A stretch of DNA of 14,289 nt from NCBI GenBank assembly GCA_016191985.1, contig JACPVB010000040.1, forward strand, positions 1 to 14,289. The letters run 5' to 3'. Below the pieces are notes generated by a model. The model was not told the origin of the DNA and made no database searches. It was given only the letters and a program-made list of their open reading frames with translations. The DNA comes from Chloroflexota bacterium (GTDB lineage Bacteria; Chloroflexota; Anaerolineae; Anaerolineales; Villigracilaceae). Both the position numbers and the translations under genes were made by a program. Shown here one piece after another: positions 6,161-13,246 of this stretch (position 1 is the stretch's first letter; every line of letters starts with the position of its first letter).

Positions 6161-6739
6161 ATGAGCGCTCGTGAAAAAATCCTCGACACCGCCCTCAAGC
6201 TTTTCAATGACAAAGGTACAGCGGCGGTCAGCACCAATCACATTGCCGAAGCGGCAGGCATCAGCCCGGGCAATTTGTATTATCACTTCCGCAACAAGGA
6301 AGAGATCATCCGCGAACTCTTCCAGCGTTTGAATACCACTTGGGAAACATACCAGCCATTGCCTCAGGATCGCGCGCCGATAATCAACGATCTGGAAGCA
6401 GTCATTAAATCCAATTATCAGATCATCTGGCAATATCGCTTTGCATATCGTGAACTGGTCGCCCTCCTGCGCCAGGACGCGGAACTCCGCGCAAACTTTC
6501 TCGCGGTCCGCCAGCGCGGATATGAAGGCTTTCATCAATTGCTTCACACCTTTTCAGATGCGGGCGCCATTCGTTTGCCCGATGACCCGCAAATCGCCAA
6601 TGAACTACAGGAAATATGCTGGCTAATCAGTGAATTCTGGCTCACGAGCCTCGAGGTTAACGGGCGCAAGGTAAATGAAGCTGAAATGCAGCGCGGCGTG
6701 AATTTAATACGTAGAGTCATCCAACCTTATCTTGCTTAA
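6161..6739 (+). CDS. TetR-family transcriptional repressor
   Basis: 192 residues, a typical TetR length. Residues about 1-50 form the DNA-binding domain: REKILDTALKLFNDKG, then the helix-turn-helix VSTNHIAEAAGISPGNLYYHFRNKEEII. The C-terminal region (FAYRELVALLRQDAELRANF) looks like the group with the 'bacterial transcriptional repressor' ligand domain, which would sense an unknown small molecule. AGGAG lies 6 bases before the ATG. It is the first gene of a probable two-gene operon with the DUF4386-like membrane protein and very likely represses itself through the two palindromes in its promoter. Confidence 0.93.
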   Translation: MSAREKILDTALKLFNDKGTAAVSTNHIAEAAGISPGNLYYHFRNKEEIIRELFQRLNTTWETYQPLPQDRAPIINDLEAVIKSNYQIIWQYRFAYRELVALLRQDAELRANFLAVRQRGYEGFHQLLHTFSDAGAIRLPDDPQIANELQEICWLISEFWLTSLEVNGRKVNEAEMQRGVNLIRRVIQPYLA

Positions 6740-6749
6740 AGGAAATCAA

Positions 6750-7457
6750 ATGTCAACAAAACAATTTCGTCAACTTAGCGGTCTGTTCTTCATCGTCGGC
6801 GCAATCATGATCAACATCCCATATACGCTGTTAATCATGAATTTCGACTACCCCGATATTCTGCGCGCGCCCACTGCGGAAATCCTCACAAAATTTCAAG
6901 CGGGCGGAAACCCGCTTATTTACACCTGGCTTGCTTTTGCATGGATCGGGATCCCAATCCTCTTCGGCATGATCATGCTCAATCAAGTTCTTGGAAAGGA
7001 AAAATCCCCTTTTCTTGAAACAGCGACAACCATTGGCGTGGTCGGGGGGGTTGTGCAGATCATTGGACTCCTGCGCTGGGTCTTTGTCGTCCCTGTCCTC
7101 GCCCGCCTCTTCACCGACCCGGCAACTGATTCAGTCACGAAGGCAGCCATCCCCGCTGTGTTTATCGCCGTCCACCAATACGGCGGCGTGATTCTCGGCG
7201 AACACATGGGACAATTCCTCACCATCATCTGGATGAGCATGATCAGCGCCATTATTTACAAGTCGCCGATCTTTGCCAAATGGGTCGCCTGGCTGGGCTG
7301 GATCGCATCCGCAGTCTTTATCCTTGCCCAAACAGAACTTTTCGCCACTGTTATTCCATCATTCCCAGTTGTGAATTGGGCGGGACTCGTCGGCAGTTTG
7401 CTCTGGCTGTTATGGATGGTCGTAATGGGGGTATATTTGGTGAAATACAAAGACTAG
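6750..7457 (+). CDS. DUF4386-like multi-pass membrane protein
   Basis: 235 residues with about six hydrophobic segments: around residues 8-30, 58-80, 93-115, 128-150 (amphipathic), 165-185 and 190-230. The segment GLLRWVFVVPVLARLFTDP followed by AVHQYGGVILGEHMGQFLTIIWM is the pattern I associate with DUF4386 proteins. Their function is unknown. The start ATG at 6750 has AAAGGAA 6 bases upstream, and the gene begins 10 bases after the TetR stop, so it is probably the repressor's target within the same operon. It might handle or respond to the TetR ligand, which is only inference. Confidence 0.85.
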   Translation: MSTKQFRQLSGLFFIVGAIMINIPYTLLIMNFDYPDILRAPTAEILTKFQAGGNPLIYTWLAFAWIGIPILFGMIMLNQVLGKEKSPFLETATTIGVVGGVVQIIGLLRWVFVVPVLARLFTDPATDSVTKAAIPAVFIAVHQYGGVILGEHMGQFLTIIWMSMISAIIYKSPIFAKWVAWLGWIASAVFILAQTELFATVIPSFPVVNWAGLVGSLLWLLWMVVMGVYLVKYKD

Positions 7458-7464
7458 AGGAAAT

Positions 7465-7497
7465 AGGTGACAGTCACGTTAAATGTGACTGTCACCT
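7465..7497. repeat. 13-bp perfect hairpin between DUF4386 and kinase genes
   Basis: AGGTGACAGTCAC/GTGACTGTCACCT with a 7-base loop, GTTAAAT. It starts 8 bases after the DUF4386 stop and ends 10 bases before the kinase ATG. No T-run follows. It could stabilise or terminate the upstream message and shield the kinase start region. Confidence 0.85.
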
Positions 7498-7507
7498 CCA
7501 TAAAATT

Positions 7508-8464
7508 ATGCACCTTCCTGACTCTTTCATCCACACCATCCGTACCACCTTTGAAAAGGATGGCGAGAAATTTCTCGCCGCACTTCCATCCCTGATTGAA
7601 GAAGCCTCTCAGCAATGGAATTTGAGAGATGTTCATCCTGTCCCAAATCTATCCTACAATTTTGTGGCGTTTGCAAAGCGTTCTTCGACTGTGCCGCGAA
7701 AAGCACGCGGCTCCGCTCAGAACGAAGTTATTCTCAAAATCGGCGTTCCGCACAGGGAGTTGAAAAGCGAGATCGCCGCGTTGAAATTATTCAACGGGAA
7801 CGGCGCCTGTCAATTACTGGAGAGCGACGAAGAGCGCGGCGTTTTCCTGCTGGAAAGCCTCACCCCCGGAACCATGCTCTCTGAGCTGGAAGATGACGAC
7901 GAGCGCACCCACATCGCTGTGGATGTGATACAACGTATGGAGTCAGCCAGCTTGCTGGCGAATTTGCAGGAGCAAGCTCCTGCATTCCATAAGTTCATAA
8001 AATTATCCGACTGGTTCGATGAGCTGAAAAATGTCCGCCCGCATTTTGAGGGTGGGACGGGGCCTTTCCCCAAGGACATCTTCGAGCGGGTCGAATCCTC
8101 TTTGCCCGAATTGTTCGCGGATAAAGATGTGAAGTTAATTCACGGCGATTTTCATCACTTCAATATTTTGAAATCGGAAGAGCGCGGCTGGCTGGTCATT
8201 GACCCGAAGGGAGTGATCGGACCGGCAGGATACGAGATCGGGCCGCTCATGATAAATCCATGGGGCAGCCTTTCGGACTGGACCAGCTTCAAGGTCCAGA
8301 CAGAGAGGCGCATTGATATCATCAAGGAAAGAATGGGCTGGGAGCGGGAGAAAATCATCCAGTGGGCCTTGTCCCATGCGGTTCTATCCGCCTGGTGGGA
8401 CTACCCAAACCTGGGCTGGGATTATTCAATGAACTGCGCAAAGATATTTTCGGAAATTAAATAG
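7508..8464 (+). CDS. Aminoglycoside/hydroxyurea-type phosphotransferase with a repeat-derived insert
   Basis: 318 residues, close to the usual length of the APH(6)/hydroxyurea kinase family, which phosphorylates streptomycin-like drugs or hydroxyurea. Family marks: LSYNFVA, VILKIGVPHRELKSEI with the ATP-binding Lys, LLESDEERGVFLLESLTPGT, the catalytic loop LIHGDFHHFNIL (Asp214, Asn219) and VIDPKGVIGPAGYEIG (Asp232). All catalytic residues are present, so it is probably active on an unknown substrate. Residues about 58-72 (RSSTVPRKARGSAQN) are encoded by a palindromic repeat inserted in frame between two strands of the N-lobe. ATG 7508 is taken because family similarity starts there; no clear ribosome binding site precedes it. 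The TAG stop lies in a hairpin. Confidence 0.88.
   Translation: MHLPDSFIHTIRTTFEKDGEKFLAALPSLIEEASQQWNLRDVHPVPNLSYNFVAFAKRSSTVPRKARGSAQNEVILKIGVPHRELKSEIAALKLFNGNGACQLLESDEERGVFLLESLTPGTMLSELEDDDERTHIAVDVIQRMESASLLANLQEQAPAFHKFIKLSDWFDELKNVRPHFEGGTGPFPKDIFERVESSLPELFADKDVKLIHGDFHHFNILKSEERGWLVIDPKGVIGPAGYEIGPLMINPWGSLSDWTSFKVQTERRIDIIKERMGWEREKIIQWALSHAVLSAWWDYPNLGWDYSMNCAKIFSEIK
7680..7726. repeat. REP-like palindromic element inside the kinase gene
   Basis: GTTCTTCGACTGTGCCGCG, an 8-base centre, then GCGGCTCCGCTCAGAACGAA. The arms closely match the intergenic element at 10633-10681. The outer stem GTTCT/AGAAC differs from GTCCT/AGGAC by paired changes that keep pairing. It is read through in frame. 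Confidence 0.85.
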
Positions 8465-8494
8465 CACAGCCTCCCGCGGGGGAGGCTGTGCTAC
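8462..8494. repeat. 14-bp hairpin on the kinase stop codon
   Basis: TAGCACAGCCTCCC/GGGAGGCTGTGCTA perfect stem with a 4-base loop. Its first three bases are the kinase stop codon. It ends 11 bases before the stop of the convergent 49-residue gene, so it may separate the two transcripts, although no T-run follows. Confidence 0.85.
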
Positions 8495-8504
8495 ATAAAG
8501 TTGA

Positions 8505-8654
8505 TTACATTCCAATAAAGCTGAAGACCGCATAGGCGAGGGCTAGCCAGGGGGCTATCGTGCCAAGGATCGCGACAAAGGGTGCAAGGCCAACGCACAG
8601 AAAGAACAACCACATACACCAACCGGAAATTGTCTTAGGCATTGAGACTTTCAT
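8505..8654 (-). CDS. Small hydrophobic membrane protein, 49 residues
   Basis: Minus-strand frame starting MKVSMPKTISGWCMWLFF and ending AYAVFSFIGM. From residue 12 to the end it is almost wholly hydrophobic, with Gly and Pro at 22-35, so one bent or two short membrane helices are likely. A strong AGGAG lies 8 bases before the ATG. No charged residues follow Lys7, which puts the N-terminus inside by the positive-inside rule. The gene is divergent from the ABC exporter. I do not recognise the family with certainty; small proteins of this type are often missed by annotation. Confidence 0.7.
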   Translation of the reverse strand: MKVSMPKTISGWCMWLFFLCVGLAPFVAILGTIAPWLALAYAVFSFIGM

Positions 8655-8673
8655 TTTACACTCTCCTATGGAG

Positions 8674-8705
8674 TAATTAGGCTGACCGAATTGCCAGCCT
8701 AATTA
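8674..8705. promoter_or_regulatory. 11-bp inverted repeat between divergent genes
   Basis: TAATTAGGCTG/CAGCCTAATTA with a 10-base centre. It lies 20 bases upstream of the small membrane protein's start and about 35 bases upstream of the region where the ABC promoter should be. It could be an operator for either gene, or a leader hairpin of the minus-strand message. Confidence 0.5.
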
Positions 8706-8758
8706 AGATAACCCCCACCTGAATTAAGGGTTACGAATCTTGACCGATTTGAAAATGG

Positions 8759-8764
8759 TACAAT
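8759..8764 (+). promoter_or_regulatory. -10-like hexamer before the ABC exporter
   Basis: TACAAT lies 6 bases before the ATG at 8771; no Shine-Dalgarno sequence is present. TTGACC (8740-8745) resembles a -35 box, but the 13-base spacing is too short for a standard promoter. It fits a leaderless message. Confidence 0.45.
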
Positions 8765-8770
8765 CGTTTC

Positions 8771-10558
8771 ATGACAACCTTGAACATTCCCGCAGAATTT
8801 ACCCTGCAACGCAAAAATAAATTCGACCATTCTTCGCCTGTGCGCTGGGTGCTTTCGCATGCCCGCCCCTATGTGTGGATCGTGGTGATGATGGTCCTCG
8901 GCGCAATTGGGAATGCCGTGCTGGCGGCGGTTGTGCCGGTGCTGACCGGCGATGCCTTTAACGCCATGCTGAAACCCCAGCCCGATACCTCGGTGCTGCT
9001 GCCGCTCGCGCTCACGATTGGCATTTCGCAGATCATCCGCGGCGTGCTGCAATTGGGGCGCAACTTCGGCGCAGAGTTGATGGCGCAAAAAATGGAGCGC
9101 GACATCCGCGACGAGCTGTATCTTTCTCTGCTCGGCAAAAGCATGACCTTCCATAATTTACAGCCCGTCGGCGATACGATGGCGCGCTCCACGAACGATG
9201 TGCGCGAAGTGAACTACATGTTCAGCCCCGGCGTGAACCTGGTGGTCGGCTCGTTCATGTTCATCCTCATGCCGATCTTCTTCGCGCCGCGTTATCACAT
9301 CTCGCTCATCATCACGCCGCTGATCTTCACGGTCATTTATTTCGTCGCGCTGGCGCGCTACCTCAAACAGCTTTCGCCGATCACCGATGAAGTGCGCGCC
9401 ACGTTTGGAAAAATGAACACGCACCTTTCCGAGTCACTGGACGGTGTGGAAATTATGAAAGGCGCGGCGCAGGAAGGCGCGGAGGTGGAGCGTTTTGTCA
9501 CCAATGCGCGCGAGGTGCGCAACGCCTTCGTGCTGCAAGGCGACCTTGAAGCGCGTTACATCGCCATGCTTCTGCTGGGACTCGCCTTCGCGGGCGGGCT
9601 TGTCCATGCGCTGATTTTATATCGCGCAGGGCTGATCAATATCGGCGCGGTGATTGCTTACTTCGGCATGTTACAGCTTTTGGGCTTCCCCACCTTCACC
9701 TCCACCTGGGCATATTCCCAAATTTCCCTGGGACTTTCCTCCGCCCGCCGCATTTTGGAACTGATCAAGAGCGAGACCAATCTCGATCAAAACGCATCAG
9801 GTCGGACCTCGAACATGGTCGGCGAAATTGAGTTTCGCGGCGTCTCGTTCCGCTACCCCTCCTCGGCTGGGAGAGGACAGGGTGAGAGTGAGTTTATCCT
9901 GAAGGATATTTCCTTCAAAGTAAAGCCCGGGCAGACCGTGGCCCTCGTCGGGCAGACGGGCGCGGGCAAAACCTCGCTGGCGAAGTTGATCAACCGCACC
10001 TACGATGCCACCTCGGGCCAAATCCTCGTGGACGGCGTGGATGTGCGTGATTGGAATCTCGCCTCCCTGCGTGAGCAAATCTCCATCATCGAGCAGGATA
10101 TCTTCCTTTTCTCGCGCTCACTCAGTGACAACATCGCCTTCGGCAAACCCGGCGCAACGAAGGACGAGATCATGGCCGCTTCCATCGCCGCACAGGCTCA
10201 CGATTTCATTCTGGATTTTGAGCAGACCTACGCCACCACGGTCGGCGAACGCGGCGTGACTCTCTCCGGCGGACAGCGTCAACGCATTGCCCTCGCCCGC
10301 GCCTTCCTCACCGATCCACGCGTGCTGGTATTGGATGATTCGACCTCGGCCATTGACTCTGCCACCGAGGATAAGATCCAGCGCGCCATCGCCAATGCCG
10401 CTCGCGGACGCACGACCTTCATCATCACCCACCGCCTCTCCCAAATCCGCTGGGCAGACCTCATCATCGTCCTCCGCAAGGGACAGATTGTCGCCATCGG
10501 CACGCACGATGAATTAATGCAAACATCCGAGGCATATTCGAGAATTTTTAGGGATTAA
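8771..10558 (+). CDS. ABC exporter subunit with degenerate ATPase site
   Basis: 595 residues: six-helix membrane domain (about 1-330), then the nucleotide-binding domain. Half-transporter of the multidrug/lipid exporter type. Walker A GQTGAGKTS is at 394-402, signature LSGGQ at 498-502, Walker B VLVLDD at 518-523, H-loop ITHRLS. The usual catalytic Glu after Walker B is Asp523, as in the inactive-site subunit of heterodimeric exporters such as TM287. Right after the A-loop Tyr362, residues about 363-374 (PSSAGRGQGESE) are encoded by a CTC-rich palindromic repeat. There is no ribosome binding site; a -10 box lies 6 bases upstream. The partner subunit follows 138 bases downstream. Confidence 0.93.
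   Translation: MTTLNIPAEFTLQRKNKFDHSSPVRWVLSHARPYVWIVVMMVLGAIGNAVLAAVVPVLTGDAFNAMLKPQPDTSVLLPLALTIGISQIIRGVLQLGRNFGAELMAQKMERDIRDELYLSLLGKSMTFHNLQPVGDTMARSTNDVREVNYMFSPGVNLVVGSFMFILMPIFFAPRYHISLIITPLIFTVIYFVALARYLKQLSPITDEVRATFGKMNTHLSESLDGVEIMKGAAQEGAEVERFVTNAREVRNAFVLQGDLEARYIAMLLLGLAFAGGLVHALILYRAGLINIGAVIAYFGMLQLLGFPTFTSTWAYSQISLGLSSARRILELIKSETNLDQNASGRTSNMVGEIEFRGVSFRYPSSAGRGQGESEFILKDISFKVKPGQTVALVGQTGAGKTSLAKLINRTYDATSGQILVDGVDVRDWNLASLREQISIIEQDIFLFSRSLSDNIAFGKPGATKDEIMAASIAAQAHDFILDFEQTYATTVGERGVTLSGGQRQRIALARAFLTDPRVLVLDDSTSAIDSATEDKIQRAIANAARGRTTFIITHRLSQIRWADLIIVLRKGQIVAIGTHDELMQTSEAYSRIFRD
9857..9893. repeat. CTC-rich palindromic repeat inside the first ABC gene
   Basis: CCCTCCTCGGCTGGGAGAGG followed by ACAGGGTGAGAGTGAGT. 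On the minus strand it translates as LTLTLSSPSRGG, the well-known false-peptide hallmark of a widespread bacterial intergenic repeat. Here it is read in frame within the nucleotide-binding domain. Confidence 0.75.
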
Positions 10559-10567
10559 CGGCATTCG

Positions 10568-10678
10568 CCCTGAGCGGAGCGTAGCGCAGTCGAAGGGCGC
10601 GTGAAAATAAAAGAAAATTATCTTGAAACTTTGTCCTTCGACTGCGCCGCCAAACCAAAGGGCGGCTCCGCTCAGGAC
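10568..10678. repeat. Inverted pair of REP-like elements between the ABC genes
   Basis: Left copy CCCTGAGCGGAGC GTA GCGCAGTCGAAGGG (10568-10597); right copy GTCCTTCGACTGCGC ... GCTCCGCTCAGGAC (10633-10678). The copies are in opposite orientation, so 13 bp (10584-10596 with 10635-10647) and 12 bp (10569-10580 with 10665-10676) pair perfectly into a long composite hairpin. The right copy also has an inner GCCGCC/GGCGGC stem. It lies in the leader of the second ABC gene. Confidence 0.85.
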
Positions 10679-10696
10679 GAAATACAACGAGGTTTT

Positions 10697-12511
10697 ATGG
10701 GTTTCTTCGCAGGATTAAACGACGAAAAATATGACCGCCAGTACACCGACCGTGTGCTGGTGCGCCGCATGGTCAACTACTTCAACACACAGACCGTGCG
10801 GCTTGTGTACGCATCCATCACTATCATTGCGCTGGCATTTATCGGCGCGGCATTGCCAGTCGTCGTCAGCCGCATGGTGGATTTGATTCAGGAACAGCCG
10901 ACCACCGCGTCCATTATTTGGGCGGGAGTCGCACTCGTCGGCGTGGGCGTGGGCATGTGGGGACTGAACTGGCTGAGGCGGAGTCTGATCGTGCGCGCCG
11001 TTGGCGATGTCGTGTTGGACATGCGCGCCCGCGCCTTCCGCGCCGCCGCCGAGCATGATCTCTCGTTCTATGATCAATTTTCCTCAGGCCGCATCGTCTC
11101 GCGCATCACGTCTGACACAAACGATTTCGGCCAGCTTGTTGTCATCATCACCGACGTGGTCGCGCAGATCATTCAAGCCATCATCATCGCAGTGGTGCTC
11201 TTCCGCACCGAATGGAAACTTGCATCGCTGCTGATCGGCTTCCTGCCGTTCATCTTCGCCATCGCATCGTTATTCCGTGTGCTCGCAAGGCGCGTCACCA
11301 AACGCGGCATGAAAGCCATGGCCGATGTGAACGCCGCCATCAAGGAAACCATCAGCGGCATTTCGATTGCAAAAAATTTCAGGCAGGAAGAAAGCATCTT
11401 CAAATCGTTCGACGAATCGAACCAGCAGTCGTATCAAGTCAACGTGCAGCGCGGTTTTATTTTGTCGCTCGTTTTCCCAACCCTCAACGCGCTGGGCGGC
11501 ATCTTCGTCGGTGTGCTGGTGTATGTCGGCGGCCTGAGCGCGGCGCAGGGGCTGGTGAGCATCGGCGCGTGGTATCTCTTCATCATGAGCCTCGACCAGT
11601 TCTTCTTCCCCGTTTTGAACCTCACTTCGTTTTGGGCGCAAATCCAGGGCGGGCTTTCCGCCGCGGAACGCGTCTTCGCTTTGATCGACGCCGACCCGAA
11701 TGTGGTTCAAAAGGAAAAACAGGATGTGCCGCGACTCAAAGGCGAGATCAATTTTGAGCACCTGCATTTCCGCTATTCAGACAAGGAAGCGGTTCTTACG
11801 GACTTCGACCTGCTCATACAACCCGGAGAGACTCTTGCGCTGGTGGGACATACCGGCGCGGGCAAATCGTCGATTGCCAAGTTGATCGCGCGTTTTTACG
11901 AATATCAGCAGGGACGTTTGCTGATCGATGGACGTGACATCCGCACTCTTGAATTAACCCAATATCGCCGCCAGCTTGGCATTGTCTCGCAGGTTCCATT
12001 TTTATTCTCCGGCACAGTGATTGAAAATATCCGCTACGCCGCGCCCGGCGTCCCTGAAGCGGAGATGCTCAAGCTCGCCAAAAGAATCGGTGACGGCGAA
12101 TGGCTGGAAACCCTGCCCGAAGGCTTGCACACCGAAGTCGGCGAGCGCGGCAACCGCCTCTCGATGGGACAACGCCAACTCGTGGCATTGATGCGCGTGC
12201 TGGTGCAAAACCCCGCCATCTTTATTTTAGATGAAGCCACCGCCAGCATCGACCCGTTCACCGAATGGCAGATCCAACAAGCCTTGAACCTCATTTTGAA
12301 AAATACAACCAGCATCCTGATCGCTCACCGCCTCTCCACCGTCAAAGCCGCGGACCGCATTGTCGTCATGCAAAAAGGCACGATCATCGAAGAAGGGAAT
12401 CATGAAGGGCTGTTGAATCAAAACGGTCACTACGCCGAGTTGTACAACACGTACTTCCGTCATCAAAGCCTGGCTTACATCGAGCAGATCAAAGAGATGG
12501 TTGGGAGATAA
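10697..12511 (+). CDS. ABC exporter subunit with canonical catalytic Glu
   Basis: 604 residues from ATG 10697, chosen because GAGG lies 4 bases before it and family similarity starts there; the upstream in-frame GTG at 10601 only adds repeat-derived residues. Six-helix membrane domain, then the nucleotide-binding domain: Walker A GHTGAGKSS (384-392), signature LSMGQ (488-492), Walker B FILDE with Glu513, H-loop IAHRLS. The signature has Met in place of the first Gly, as seen in partners of degenerate subunits (TM288 has LSQGQ). Together with the first subunit it should form a heterodimer with one working and one regulatory ATP site. The exported substrate is unknown; multidrug or lipid is the family norm. 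Confidence 0.93.
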   Translation: MGFFAGLNDEKYDRQYTDRVLVRRMVNYFNTQTVRLVYASITIIALAFIGAALPVVVSRMVDLIQEQPTTASIIWAGVALVGVGVGMWGLNWLRRSLIVRAVGDVVLDMRARAFRAAAEHDLSFYDQFSSGRIVSRITSDTNDFGQLVVIITDVVAQIIQAIIIAVVLFRTEWKLASLLIGFLPFIFAIASLFRVLARRVTKRGMKAMADVNAAIKETISGISIAKNFRQEESIFKSFDESNQQSYQVNVQRGFILSLVFPTLNALGGIFVGVLVYVGGLSAAQGLVSIGAWYLFIMSLDQFFFPVLNLTSFWAQIQGGLSAAERVFALIDADPNVVQKEKQDVPRLKGEINFEHLHFRYSDKEAVLTDFDLLIQPGETLALVGHTGAGKSSIAKLIARFYEYQQGRLLIDGRDIRTLELTQYRRQLGIVSQVPFLFSGTVIENIRYAAPGVPEAEMLKLAKRIGDGEWLETLPEGLHTEVGERGNRLSMGQRQLVALMRVLVQNPAIFILDEATASIDPFTEWQIQQALNLILKNTTSILIAHRLSTVKAADRIVVMQKGTIIEEGNHEGLLNQNGHYAELYNTYFRHQSLAYIEQIKEMVGR

Positions 12512-12565
12512 AAATAAAAAAAACGCCCGATGGAATTTTTGATCCATCGGGCGTTTTTTTTATTT
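12512..12565. terminator. Shared bidirectional intrinsic terminator
   Basis: Perfect 23-bp stem (12512-12534 with 12543-12565) around ATTTTTGA, with a GC core CGCCCGATGGA and 8-base A and T runs. It starts on the base after the stop of the second ABC gene and touches the stop of the minus-strand TrkA gene, so it ends both convergent operons. Confidence 0.95.
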
Positions 12566-13245
12566 CACAAATTATCCCTTGAAGGCGGTTCGAGCAATCT
12601 TGCCAGTTCCTTTGCGCCTTCGTTGTCTGTCACGGCCAGCACCTCGTCACCTTCTTCCAGGGCGGTCGTGCCGCGCGGCAGGGTGATCTGTCCGTGGCGG
12701 ATGATGGCTGCGATCACGCATTGATCGGGCAGTCCCAAATCCTTGAGTTCCTTGCCAATCGCCTCCGCTCCCTTGGGAACCTTTTCCTCCACCACTGCAT
12801 AACGTCCGCGGCGCAGCTTGAGCAGGGTCATCATATCGCCGAGGGACATTTCCTCCTGGATCAGGTGCGCCATCACATCTGCGTGATTGATGGTCTCATC
12901 CACGTGGAAGTTCTGGTCGAACAACCAGGCGTTGCGCGGGTTATTGATGCGGGCCACGGTACGGCGGGTCTTGAAAATTGTGCGGGCAAGGTAGCAGAGC
13001 ACCAGGTTGGCGGCATCGTCATTGGTGCAGGCGACAAGCACGTTCGCCTTTCCCAACCCCGCCTGCTTCAAGACATTGGGGTCGGTTGCCTGTCCTTCGT
13101 AGATCACTTCGGTGGGCAATTCATGATGAAGACGTCCAAGCAGTTCACGACGGTGTTCCACCAGCCGCACCTGATAGTTTTGAGCCAGCAATTGTGAGGC
13201 AAGTTGAGCGCCCGTGCGCCCGCCGCCAGCAATAAAGACAAACAT
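12565..13245 (-). CDS. TrkA/RCK-type NAD-binding potassium transport regulator (second)
   Basis: 226 residues. A TrkA-N Rossmann domain (about 1-130) has the glycine motif GGGRTG (residues 7-12) and the acidic residue ending strand 2 in VRLVEHR. A TrkA-C domain follows (about 140-220; RRGRYAVVEEKVPKGA ... LPRGTTALEEGDEVLAVTD). Such proteins sit on the cytoplasmic side of potassium channels or Trk/Ktr transporters and respond to nucleotides. GGAGG lies 6 bases before the ATG, inside the end of the preceding gene; only one base separates the two genes. It is the last gene of the operon before the terminator. Confidence 0.92.
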   Translation of the reverse strand: MFVFIAGGGRTGAQLASQLLAQNYQVRLVEHRRELLGRLHHELPTEVIYEGQATDPNVLKQAGLGKANVLVACTNDDAANLVLCYLARTIFKTRRTVARINNPRNAWLFDQNFHVDETINHADVMAHLIQEEMSLGDMMTLLKLRRGRYAVVEEKVPKGAEAIGKELKDLGLPDQCVIAAIIRHGQITLPRGTTALEEGDEVLAVTDNEGAKELARLLEPPSRDNL

Positions 13246-13246
13246 G

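Noticed and set aside
7501..7506. TAAAAT before the kinase as a -10 box for a leaderless start
   Set aside because: It is only one base from the ATG, so transcription would begin inside the gene.
7280..7507. Upstream in-frame extension of the kinase
   Set aside because: It overlaps the DUF4386-like gene in another frame and passes through the hairpin; kinase similarity begins at 7508.
9797..10078. Minus-strand frame containing LTLTLSSPSRGG
   Set aside because: That peptide is the typical translation artefact of an intergenic repeat; the real gene is on the plus strand.
10601..10696. In-frame GTG extension of the second ABC subunit (32 extra residues)
   Set aside because: The added residues are encoded by the repeat element and family similarity starts at ATG 10697, which has its own GAGG.
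12694..13197. 167-residue plus-strand open frame opposite the TrkA gene
   Set aside because: His/Gly/Val-rich antisense shadow of a clear TrkA gene.
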